This document shows, piece after piece, positions 24,561-31,541 of a stretch of DNA of 39,152 bases. The DNA is from ZC4RG35 sp036375695 (GTDB lineage Bacteria; Actinomycetota; Acidimicrobiia; Spongiisociales; ZC4RG35). The stretch lies in contig DASVBU010000015.1 of the NCBI GenBank assembly GCA_036375695.1, forward strand, positions 1 to 39,152, written 5' to 3'. Both the position numbers and the translations under genes were made by a program. A model generated the notes under the pieces. It saw nothing but the letters and a program-made list of their open reading frames with translations, was not told the origin of the DNA and ran no database searches. Position 1 is the stretch's first letter. Each line of letters starts with the position of its first letter.

Positions 24561-24667
24561 AATAGGGAGGCTGTGAAGCCAGGCCTGCAATTCGGTCACC
24601 TCGGCCTGGTGGAGCTAGTGGTGAGACCGGTCCTGTTCCCGAACGTTGCAGAACGGAAGGGGATAGG
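24561..24667 (+). promoter_or_regulatory. structured leader RNA, copy 1 (candidate riboregulator)
   Basis: A conserved core begins AATAGGGAGGC. Helix 1 pairs GCCAGGCC (24578-24585) with GGCCTGGT (24603-24610). Its loop contains CGGTCACC (24593-24600), which can pair with GGTGAGACCG (24620-24629) to form a pseudoknot. A second hairpin pairs CCTGTTCCC (24632-24640) with GGGGATAGG (24659-24667), covering most of the ribosome binding site before the ATG at 24673. The same architecture is at 26210-26311 with compensating changes. It does not fit a riboswitch family I can name; the ligand, if any, is unknown. Confidence 0.7.
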
Positions 24668-24672
24668 AGATC

Positions 24673-26010
24673 ATGAGAACGCCTTCTGGCGTTGTGGGGG
24701 GCCGTCTTCCGCGTGTGCTGGGGTCGGTGCTGATCCTGAGCGCGCTCCTCATCGGACTACTCCCGGTGATGGCTTTTGCCGCGCAGGGAGATCCGAATGA
24801 AACGGATTACTGGAAGGCTCTCTACCCGCACGCGATCGCTTGTTACAAATACGACCCGCCTGACCAGCAGAACTTCCACGGCTATCTGGTCGACGACCAA
24901 AAGGCGGTGGTGCTCAACGAGTTCCAGGACGGCTGGCCGGGCGATCACTGGGAAGTCCTGATCGTCAAGAGCGGCAATGAGCCGGGTAACACCGGGCTGA
25001 ACGGCCAGAACGTGTACGAGCACCCGCAGGCCGGTGTCAAGTACTACGGCCCGCTGAACGGGGGCGGTAAGCAGGGCGCGGTGTCGCACTGGATCGTCTG
25101 CAAGGGCAAGACGCCCGAGACGACGACCACCAGCACCATGCCCACTACCACGAGCACGATGCCGACCACGACGTCGACGGAGGCGTCCACCACGAGCACT
25201 CAGGCCACCACGACCTCCACGGCGCCGGTGGACTACTGCAATGCTCAGAACAAGCCGGGTGGCATATCGCTGGCGGCGTGGTTGGAGCTGGGTGGTAACC
25301 CGGACTGCCTCGACATCGCCATCGAGGCCGCCTGCGGCATGGTGACCGGAGGGATCTCGCGCAACGAGACCATCTGGGACACGTGGGCCGTCGCCTTCGA
25401 GGAGGCACCGGCGACCTACGACCTGGGCAACGCCCAGTTCGGATCGATGAGCTTCCCCGAGGACCACAACGGTGGCTCGGTCGTCGTGGCCTACTACCTG
25501 GTGGGCCCGGAGGCCGACTACGGCAAGATCTCGGGTGAGCCGAACTTCTGGCTGCAGAACGCCGCCACCATCGTGGTGGACACCGACTGCCAGGAGCCGT
25601 CGACCACCACGACATCCATGCCGTCGACCACGACGACCTCTGAGCCGACTACGACCACGTCGCAGCCGACCACGACGACATCGCAGCCCACGACCACGAC
25701 CTCCGAGCCGACCACGACCTCGTCGTCGGTCCAGCCCACGAGGTATGCGTGCGACGAGGAGACCAACGATGTCGTCGAGGTGGGGCCCGATGACCCCGGT
25801 TACGAGAGCGCCAAGGCCACCCGTGAGGAGGCCGAGGACGACTGCACCGAGGTCTTGCCCACCGTCGTCACCACGACGCCGGAAGACCCGGAGGACGAGC
25901 TTCCGTTCACCGGATTCGATTCCGACATCCTCTTCGGGATCGCTCTGGTCCTGAGTGCAATCGGAGCAACGCTCCTGGTGATGACCCGTCGTCTCGGCGA
26001 CGAGGTCTAG
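24673..26010 (+). CDS. LPFTG-anchored Thr-rich surface protein, first copy
   Basis: A 445-residue exported protein. It has an N-terminal signal peptide (hydrophobic stretch LILSALLIGLLPVMAFAAQG), a first globular part (TDYWKALYPHAIACYKYDPP to GAVSHWIVCKGKTPE), a Thr/Ser linker, a second part (AWLELGGNPDCLDIAIEAAC to ATIVVDTDCQE), a second Thr/Ser linker, and a sortase-type C terminus: LPFTG, hydrophobic segment, then TRR. It is therefore likely linked to the cell wall. Function of the globular parts is unknown. It shares the leader RNA and C terminus with the next gene. No sortase gene is in the window. Confidence 0.85.
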   Translation: MRTPSGVVGGRLPRVLGSVLILSALLIGLLPVMAFAAQGDPNETDYWKALYPHAIACYKYDPPDQQNFHGYLVDDQKAVVLNEFQDGWPGDHWEVLIVKSGNEPGNTGLNGQNVYEHPQAGVKYYGPLNGGGKQGAVSHWIVCKGKTPETTTTSTMPTTTSTMPTTTSTEASTTSTQATTTSTAPVDYCNAQNKPGGISLAAWLELGGNPDCLDIAIEAACGMVTGGISRNETIWDTWAVAFEEAPATYDLGNAQFGSMSFPEDHNGGSVVVAYYLVGPEADYGKISGEPNFWLQNAATIVVDTDCQEPSTTTTSMPSTTTTSEPTTTTSQPTTTTSQPTTTTSEPTTTSSSVQPTRYACDEETNDVVEVGPDDPGYESAKATREEAEDDCTEVLPTVVTTTPEDPEDELPFTGFDSDILFGIALVLSAIGATLLVMTRRLGDEV

Positions 26011-26030
26011 GGGGAGGGGATGACCGATCT

Positions 26031-26061
26031 GGGTGGGCCTCCACCAGGAGGGGGCCCACCC
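26031..26061 (+). terminator. terminator hairpin after the first surface protein
   Basis: GGGTGGGCC pairs with GGCCCACCC across a 13-base loop that can itself pair (CTCC/GGAG). It starts 20 bases after the stop codon. The interval 26062-26209 holds the presumed promoter of the second leader (TACACA near 26184 is one weak -10 candidate) and a small CCGG-GAAA-CCGG hairpin near 26150; nothing else is supported. Confidence 0.65.
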
Positions 26062-26209
26062 AGTAGGTCGTCAGGCCCCAGAAGATGCCGCAAACCTTTG
26101 GCCGATTCCGCTACATTCCAATTCACAACGCGGGCAAAGGGGCTGTTCCGTCTGCTTCCGGGAAACCGGGAGCGTCGTCCAGCTACACAGTGGTGACAGA
26201 ACAAGGGCA

Positions 26210-26311
26210 AATAGGGAGGCGCTGACACCAGACCTGCAATGCGGTCACCTCGGTCTGGTTGAGCCAGTGGTGAGACCGACCTATCCCACGACGATCGATG
26301 AAGGGGATAGG
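26210..26311 (+). promoter_or_regulatory. structured leader RNA, copy 2 (candidate riboregulator)
   Basis: The core begins AATAGGGAGGC as in copy 1. Helix 1 pairs ACCAGACC (26227-26234) with GGTCTGGT (26252-26259); relative to copy 1 one A-U pair becomes G-C and one A-U becomes G.U. The loop again carries CGGTCACC, complementary to GGTGAGACCG (26270-26279). CCTATCCC (26280-26287) pairs perfectly with GGGATAGG (26304-26311), which overlaps the ribosome binding site before ATG 26318. Conservation of primary sequence is highest in the loop, the GAGCYAGTGGTGAGACCG segment and the AATAGGG box. Confidence 0.7.
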
Positions 26312-26317
26312 AAAGAA

Positions 26318-27097
26318 ATGAGAGCGCCAGCAATTGGCGAACGGTGGGAGGCACGGCGGTTGCTAGCTCTCCTGGCGGCATTGTCCGTGGGAGCCGCGAT
26401 GTTCCTGCTTGTTGCAGGTACCGCGCGGGCTGATGAGCCCTTCCTCAATGTTGATGGGAATGTGTATTCCCCCACGCAGATCAGCGGTCCGACGCGTCAC
26501 TACGAGACGCCGGACATCGATCCGACGAGTGCCTTCAGTGATCGGCATGTGTGGACCGGTAACGGCTCCGAACACCTGCCGTGCCCGAATGGGATCCATT
26601 GGATCGACAACGAGAGCGTGCTGACCATCAGCCACTGCCTCGACGGGTCGACCACGACCACCACGGCGCCGTCTATGACCAGCAGCTCGATGCCGAGCAC
26701 TTCGTCTTCGATGGCGACGACGTCGTCCACCATGGCGTCGACCACGACTTCGGTGGATCAGTCGACGACCTCTACCGACCAGTCGACGACGACTTCGGTG
26801 GATCAGTCGACGACTTCTACCGACCAGTCGACGACGACTTCGGTGGATCAGTCGACGACATCCTCTGCCGATCAGTCGACCACCTCGACCGATCCCGGGA
26901 CCTCGACCACCGGTCAGGCCCCGAACACCGATGCGACGGTCAGCCCGACGGTCGTCACTTCCGCTCCTGGCGAAGTCGACGACGAAGAGCTCCCGTTCAC
27001 CGGGTTCGACTCGAGCGTGATGGTGGGTCTCGCGGTGCTGTTGACCGCCGTCGGCGCCGCCCTCCTCGCCTTGACCAGGCGGGTCGAGAACAACTGA
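26318..27097 (+). CDS. LPFTG-anchored Thr-rich surface protein, second copy
   Basis: A 259-residue exported protein with a signal peptide (LLALLAALSVGAAMFLLVAG, then TARADEP). A short globular region with two cysteines follows (EHLPCPNGIHWIDNESVLTI and SHC), then a long Ser/Thr stalk with repeats of STTSTDQSTTTSVDQ, then LPFTG, a hydrophobic segment and TRR. The globular part is much smaller than in the first copy, so the shared features are the anchor, stalk style and leader RNA. The start at 26318 is fixed by AGGAAAG and by alignment of leaders (both proteins begin MR). Wall attachment by a sortase is inferred from the motif. Confidence 0.83.
   Translation: MRAPAIGERWEARRLLALLAALSVGAAMFLLVAGTARADEPFLNVDGNVYSPTQISGPTRHYETPDIDPTSAFSDRHVWTGNGSEHLPCPNGIHWIDNESVLTISHCLDGSTTTTTAPSMTSSSMPSTSSSMATTSSTMASTTTSVDQSTTSTDQSTTTSVDQSTTSTDQSTTTSVDQSTTSSADQSTTSTDPGTSTTGQAPNTDATVSPTVVTSAPGEVDDEELPFTGFDSSVMVGLAVLLTAVGAALLALTRRVENN
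26747..26881 (+). repeat. 45-bp tandem repeat in the surface-protein stalk
   Basis: The unit starting ACTTCGGTGGATCAGTCGAC begins at 26747, 26792 and 26837, a 45-bp period. The first two units are near-identical and the third drifts after its first half. It encodes the 15-residue SVDQSTTSTDQSTTT stalk unit. Confidence 0.85.
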
Positions 27098-27116
27098 AGA
27101 CCGGGTACACAGAGCG

Positions 27117-27152
27117 CGAAGGGCCCCGGGAGTAATCTCCCGGGGCCCTTCG
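27117..27152 (+). terminator. 16-bp perfect terminator hairpin before folC
   Basis: CGAAGGGCCCCGGGAG, loop TAAT, CTCCCGGGGCCCTTCG. The stem is perfect and followed by ATTTCCC. It ends 7 bases before the folC start codon. Confidence 0.75.
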
Positions 27153-27159
27153 ATTTCCC

Positions 27160-28440
27160 ATGGACTACTCAGAGGCGATCGCCTATCTCGACGCGCACAT
27201 CGGCCTGGGCGGGGAACCCGGGTTGGAACGGATCCGCCAATTGCTCGACGACATGGGTGAGCCCCACGTCGGGTACCCGATGATCCATGTGGCCGGGACG
27301 AACGGGAAGACCTCGACCACTCGTTTCGCCACCCTGCTCTGCCTCGCCCACGGGTTGAGCACGGGGACCTGCATCTCCCCGCATCTGCAGCGCATAGAGG
27401 AGCGGTACGCCATCGACGGGCGATTCGCCACCGAGGAGGAGTTCGCCCGGGCGATCACCGATGTCGCCGTCTTCGCCGACCTCCGACCGGAGATCCCGTA
27501 CTCGTACTTCGAATTGGTGGCGGCCGGCGCCTTCGCCTTCTTCGCAGACCGCGCGGTGGACACCGCGGTGATCGAGGTCGGGCTGGGGGGTCGACTCGAC
27601 GCCACCAACGTGATCGACGCCGAGGTGTGCGTGGTGACCTCGGTCGGTCTCGATCACGTCGAGTACCTGGGCCCGGACCTCGCCGGGATCGCCGCGGAGA
27701 AGGCAGCCATCGCCGGCCCGCAGTCCGTGCTCATCAGTGGTCCCATGGAGGACGTTGCCCACAAGGTCATGGTGTCGAGGGCCCGGGAGTTGGGGATCCA
27801 CCATCGCTCCTTCGGCCGCGACTTCGACGTGGTCACAGCCGACATCGGCGTCGGCGGCTGGCTGGCGACCATGCGGGGGGCGGAGGCGGAGTATCCGGAC
27901 GTCTTCGTCCCGATCCACGGACGTCATCAGCTCACCAACCTGGCGATGGCGATCGCTGCCGTCGAAGCCCTGTTCGGACGCGCCCTCAATTTGGACGCGG
28001 TGCGCGAAGCGGCGCTGGCGGCGACCATGCCGGGACGGATGGAGCCCGTGTCCCGTTCCCCGTTGGTGCTCATCGACGGCGCCCACAACGAACAGGGAAT
28101 GGAGGTGCTCGTCGCGGCGCTTCGGGAGGAGTTCCCCACCACCCGTTGGCATCTCGTTTTCGGGGCGATGGGCGACAAGGACATCCCGGGGATGCTGGCG
28201 AACATCGCCCCTCTGGCAGACGGGATAGTGGTCACCGCGGTCGACCATCCCCGGGCGGTTCCCCCGGCCGACCTCGTCGAGGAGGCGAGGCGGGTTTTCG
28301 ACGGACCGGTCCTCGCCACCGACGAGATCGGAGATGCGGTGGACATGGCGCGTGCCGAAGCCGGTCCCGACGGTGCCGTCCTGGTGTGTGGCTCGCTCTA
28401 CCTGGTGGGCGAGGTCAGGGACCTCTTCGTCATCGACTGA
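27160..28440 (+). CDS. folC: folylpolyglutamate synthase / dihydrofolate synthase
   Basis: A 426-residue Mur-ligase-type enzyme that adds glutamate to folates. N-terminal YLDAHIGLGGEPGLERIRQL and the P-loop IHVAGTNGKTSTTRF are characteristic, with CISPHLQRIEERYAIDG, VIEVGLGGRLDATNVI and SVGLDHVEYLG following. The C-terminal domain carries LIDGAHNEQGMEVLVAAL. The ATG fits the conserved N terminus. No Shine-Dalgarno sequence is present, and a 16-bp hairpin ends 7 bases upstream, so how translation starts is unclear. ndk follows 40 bases downstream. Confidence 0.95.
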   Translation: MDYSEAIAYLDAHIGLGGEPGLERIRQLLDDMGEPHVGYPMIHVAGTNGKTSTTRFATLLCLAHGLSTGTCISPHLQRIEERYAIDGRFATEEEFARAITDVAVFADLRPEIPYSYFELVAAGAFAFFADRAVDTAVIEVGLGGRLDATNVIDAEVCVVTSVGLDHVEYLGPDLAGIAAEKAAIAGPQSVLISGPMEDVAHKVMVSRARELGIHHRSFGRDFDVVTADIGVGGWLATMRGAEAEYPDVFVPIHGRHQLTNLAMAIAAVEALFGRALNLDAVREAALAATMPGRMEPVSRSPLVLIDGAHNEQGMEVLVAALREEFPTTRWHLVFGAMGDKDIPGMLANIAPLADGIVVTAVDHPRAVPPADLVEEARRVFDGPVLATDEIGDAVDMARAEAGPDGAVLVCGSLYLVGEVRDLFVID

Positions 28441-28465
28441 CTTCGCCCAAGGGCAGCGTCTCGGA

Positions 28466-28471
28466 TACCGT
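28466..28471 (+). promoter_or_regulatory. candidate -10 box for ndk
   Basis: TACCGT ends 9 bases before the ndk ATG, with no Shine-Dalgarno sequence between. It matches the hexamers before rph and the HMG-CoA lyase gene and suggests a leaderless or nearly leaderless transcript. Confidence 0.4.
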
Positions 28472-28480
28472 TCGGCGGCA

Positions 28481-28885
28481 ATGGCCGAAGAACGCACATT
28501 CGTGATGATCAAGCCCGATGGCGTGGCCCGCGGGCTGGTTGGGGAGATCATCTCCCGGTTCGAGCGCAAGGGTCTTCGTCTCGAGAAGATGCGCATGCTC
28601 ACGATCGACGAAGACCTCGCTCGCCGTCACTACGCCGAGCACGTGGACAAGCCCTTCTTCCCCGAGCTCCTCGAGTTCATCACCTCCGGTCCGGTGGTGG
28701 CGATGCAGTGGGCGGGTGAGTCCGCGATCTCGGTCTGCCGCACCCTGATGGGCGCCACCAACCCGCTCCAGGCGGATCCGGGGACCATCCGCGCCGACTA
28801 CGGCCTGGCGGTGACCCACAACCTCGTCCACGGTTCCGACGGCCCCGAGAGCGCACAGCGCGAGTTGACGATCTTCTTCGGCTGA
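28481..28885 (+). CDS. ndk: nucleoside diphosphate kinase
   Basis: A 134-residue enzyme that balances nucleoside triphosphates by phosphate transfer through a phosphohistidine. FVMIKPDGVARGLVGEIISR opens the fold, SGPVVAMQWAGESAI and RTLMGATNPLQADPGTIRAD are conserved, and the active-site His117 lies in NLVHGSDGPESAQRE. Length is normal for the family. It stands between folC and an intergenic repeat that leads to mreB. Confidence 0.97.
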   Translation: MAEERTFVMIKPDGVARGLVGEIISRFERKGLRLEKMRMLTIDEDLARRHYAEHVDKPFFPELLEFITSGPVVAMQWAGESAISVCRTLMGATNPLQADPGTIRADYGLAVTHNLVHGSDGPESAQRELTIFFG

Positions 28886-28899
28886 ACCCTGGTAAGTCG

Positions 28900-29025
28900 C
28901 CCAGCCGCAGGCTGGGGGAAAGTACCGGAGGCCGGGGGTAGGGGGTGACTCGTGGCCCGAAGGGCCGAGGGCGCGAGCGGAGCGAGCAGCACCGAGTACC
29001 CCATAACAGGTACCTGTTCTAGACT
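28900..29025. repeat. GTAC/G-rich intergenic repeat, copy B, with mreB -10 box
   Basis: Order: hairpin CCCAGCC-GCA-GGCTGGG (28900-28916), AGTACC, CCGGAGGC and GGGGGTAGGGGGTG (28934-28947), CCCGAAGGG, GCGAGCGGAGCGAGC (28973-28987), GAGTACC, and the 14-base palindrome AACAGGTACCTGTT (29005-29018). TAGACT at 29020-29025 is a likely -10 for mreB, 35 bases before its ATG. Modules are shared with copies A, C, D and E. This accounts for most of the 175-base ndk-mreB gap. Confidence 0.6.
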
Positions 29026-29060
29026 CGCTTCGTTCAACCCCGGAGTCGGGAGCGCCAGCC

Positions 29061-30092
29061 ATGGCTGAAACCCTTTTGTCATTCGCAGGCCAAGACATGG
29101 CCATCGACCTCGGCACGGCCAACACCTTGGTCTATGTCAGGGGCCGCGGCATCGTCCTCAATGAGCCATCGGTCGTCGCCATCAACTCGCAGAACAACCG
29201 CGCGCTGGCGGTTGGCATGGAAGCAAAGCGGATGATCGGCCGCACCCCGGCCAACATCACCGCTATCCGACCCCTCCGTGACGGCGTCATCGCCGACTTC
29301 GACATCACGGAGAAGATGCTTCGATACTTCATCCAGAAGGTCCACCACCGCAAGTGGGCCCGTCCCCGCATCGTCGTCTGCGTCCCTTCCGGGATCACAC
29401 CGGTGGAGCGTCGCGCCGTGGAGGAAGCCGCGTATCACGCCGGCGCCCGTCGGGCCTACACCATCGAAGAGCCAATGGCCGCCGCCATCGGGTCCGGGCT
29501 CCCGATCGCCGAACCGTCCGGGTCGATGGTGGTCGACATCGGTGGCGGCACGACCGAGGTGGCCGTCATCTCTCTCGGCGGCATCGTGGTTTCCCGCTCG
29601 ATCCGCGTTGGTGGGGACGAGCTGGACAACGCCATCATCGACTACGTCAAGAAGGAGCACAACGTCCTGATCGGGGAGCGGACCGCGGAACAGCTCAAGA
29701 TCGCCGTCGGCTCCGCCTGGCCCTACGCCGACGAGCCTTCCGCCGAGGTGAGGGGGCGCGACCTGGTGACCGGTCTCCCCAAGACCATCCTCCTCACCAG
29801 CCAGGAGGTGCGGGAGGCGATCGAGGAGCCCACCCAGGCGATCGTCGACGCGGTCAAGTACACGCTCGACAAGACCCCACCCGAGCTGGCCGCCGACATC
29901 GTGGAGCGCGGCATCGTCCTCACCGGCGGGGGTGCCCTGCTCGTGGGTCTCGACCATCGTCTCGCCCACGAGACGGGGATGCCCATCGTGACCGCCGCCC
30001 AGCCGTTGCTCTCGGTGGTGCTCGGTTCGGGGAAGTGCCTGGAGGAGTTCGACACCCTGCACGCGGTGCTGGCGTCGTCGGCCCGCCCGTGA
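29061..30092 (+). CDS. mreB: rod shape-determining protein MreB
   Basis: A 343-residue bacterial actin that forms membrane-associated filaments and guides side-wall synthesis. The nucleotide-binding motifs are MAIDLGTANTLVYVRGRGIV (phosphate 1), MVVDIGGGTTEVAVISLGG (phosphate 2) and IVLTGGGALLVGLDHRLA (adenosine region). It is first in mreB-mreC-mreD-mrdA-rodA, so the organism probably grows by lateral-wall elongation, unlike polar-growing mycobacteria which lack mreB. Confidence 0.97.
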   Translation: MAETLLSFAGQDMAIDLGTANTLVYVRGRGIVLNEPSVVAINSQNNRALAVGMEAKRMIGRTPANITAIRPLRDGVIADFDITEKMLRYFIQKVHHRKWARPRIVVCVPSGITPVERRAVEEAAYHAGARRAYTIEEPMAAAIGSGLPIAEPSGSMVVDIGGGTTEVAVISLGGIVVSRSIRVGGDELDNAIIDYVKKEHNVLIGERTAEQLKIAVGSAWPYADEPSAEVRGRDLVTGLPKTILLTSQEVREAIEEPTQAIVDAVKYTLDKTPPELAADIVERGIVLTGGGALLVGLDHRLAHETGMPIVTAAQPLLSVVLGSGKCLEEFDTLHAVLASSARP

Positions 30093-30114
30093 CCCCCGGC
30101 CCCGGCATCCCGCA

Positions 30115-31044
30115 ATGACCTCGCGCGAGCGATACGGACGCGCTCTTCCCACCCTGATCACCCTGATCGTCATCGGCGTGATGCTGATGACCTTCGACAT
30201 CCGCTCCGAGGGCCAGGGAGTGGTGGGCGTGCTCCGTCAGGGAGCGCAGACCCTGCTGGCTCCCCTCCAGAAGGCGGCGTCCTATGCCGTGACCCCCGTC
30301 GTCAACCTGGTCGACTCCGTCACCGACGTCGCCCGGCTTCGCGAGGAGAACGCCGCCCTTCGCCGTGAGATCCAGGAGCTGGCGGCGGAGATCAACGCCA
30401 GCCGAGACGCCACCGTTCGGCTCGCCGAGCTGGAGGCGATCTTCGGGATGACCCCCACCGGTGTCGACATCGGCCGGACCGTGGCCAATGTCATCGGGCG
30501 GGTCGGCGTCACGGTGGACGAGGCCCTGATCATCGACAAGGGCACCACCGACGGGGTGGCCGTGGGTCAGCCGGTCGTCGACTCCCAGAACTACGTGGTG
30601 GGCTCGGTGGCGTCCGTCACGGCCTCCAGCGCCACGGTCGTCCCGATCCTGTCGGCGCGACAGGGGATGACGGTCCTCGTCGGGCAGGCGGAAGGGACGC
30701 TCCTTCCGCAGACCGGTTCCGACCTGATGCGTCTCGAGATCTTCGGGGCCAGGGAGCCGGTGCTGGCGGGGACCTCCGTGGTCACGTCCTCCGGGTCGCT
30801 CCGGTTCCCGGCCGGCTGGCTCGTCGGCGAGGTGGTCGAGGACGTTCAGCCGTCGGTCGACGTCATCACCGTGCCCGTTCGCCCATACTCCTCGCCCGCC
30901 GCCCTCAGGGTCGTGGTCGTGCTCGCATGGCCGCCCGACCCGGTCACCGCTTCCGCTCCACCCACCACCACCACGCTTCCCGAGACCTCGACGACGACGC
31001 TTCCCGAGGGGAGCACCACGACACTCCCGGAGGATGAGGAGTGA
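30115..31044 (+). CDS. mreC: rod shape-determining protein MreC
   Basis: A 309-residue protein with one N-terminal membrane segment (LITLIVIGVMLMTFDI), a coiled coil (VARLREENAALRREIQELAA), and the outside beta domain (LIIDKGTTDGVAVGQPVVDS, FPAGWLVGEVVEDVQPSVDV). It links MreB to PBP2 and RodA. The end is a low-complexity tail with three TTTLPE units, not seen in core MreC. It follows mreB by 22 bases and overlaps mreD by 4 (GTGA). Confidence 0.94.
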   Translation: MTSRERYGRALPTLITLIVIGVMLMTFDIRSEGQGVVGVLRQGAQTLLAPLQKAASYAVTPVVNLVDSVTDVARLREENAALRREIQELAAEINASRDATVRLAELEAIFGMTPTGVDIGRTVANVIGRVGVTVDEALIIDKGTTDGVAVGQPVVDSQNYVVGSVASVTASSATVVPILSARQGMTVLVGQAEGTLLPQTGSDLMRLEIFGAREPVLAGTSVVTSSGSLRFPAGWLVGEVVEDVQPSVDVITVPVRPYSSPAALRVVVVLAWPPDPVTASAPPTTTTLPETSTTTLPEGSTTTLPEDEE

Positions 31045-31541
31045 GGATCCCCAAGGCCCCGCTGGTGATCACGATCCTCGTCCTGGCCGTGGTGGTGCAG
31101 ACGGCGCTGCTCGGTCGCATCCGCTCGTGGGCACCTGATCTGGTCGTGCTCACGGTCGTCCTGTTCGCCATGACCCGGATCCGGGTCGAGCTGGTGTTGC
31201 TCATCGGCTTCGTCGCCGGTCTGGTCGTCGACCTGGCCGGGACGTCCCTGACCGGTCTTCGTGCCGTCGTCTACACGGCCGTGGCCTATGCCGCGATCCG
31301 AACCACCCACTACGCCGAGATCGGGCGCATCGCCACCGGGTTGTGGGGTGGCATCCTGACGTTCATGGCCCTGGCGCTGGTGGTCATAATCGGCACGCTC
31401 TTCGGCCAGAACCTGGTCGGCCCCGACATCGGGAACCGCATGATCATCGTGCCCTTGCTCAACGCAATCCTCGCCGCCCTGGTCGCACCGTCCTTCTCCC
31501 GCCTAATCGACCGCGACACCGGGATCTTCGGGTACTCATGA
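31041..31541 (+). CDS. mreD: rod shape-determining protein MreD
   Basis: A 166-residue membrane protein made largely of hydrophobic segments (LVITILVLAVVVQTALLGRI, LVVLTVVLFAMTRIRVELVL, LIGFVAGLVVDLAGTSLTGL, FMALALVVIIGTLFG). The pattern and position between mreC and PBP2 identify MreD. The GTG start overlaps the mreC stop, and the stop overlaps the next ATG. Confidence 0.9.
   Translation: MRIPKAPLVITILVLAVVVQTALLGRIRSWAPDLVVLTVVLFAMTRIRVELVLLIGFVAGLVVDLAGTSLTGLRAVVYTAVAYAAIRTTHYAEIGRIATGLWGGILTFMALALVVIIGTLFGQNLVGPDIGNRMIIVPLLNAILAALVAPSFSRLIDRDTGIFGYS

Noticed and set aside
24561..24629. Leader RNA as a cobalamin or c-di-GMP-I riboswitch
   Set aside because: AATAGGGA, GCTGA and GCCAG..GAGACC recall cobalamin riboswitch strings, and GGGCAAA in copy 2 recalls c-di-GMP-I. 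But the element is far too short for the cobalamin core, and the 8-bp helix enclosing an 18-base pseudoknotted loop fits neither architecture.
26747..26881. Tandem repeats as a CRISPR array
   Set aside because: The units are contiguous, in frame and encode a Ser/Thr stalk; there are no unique spacers and no cas genes.
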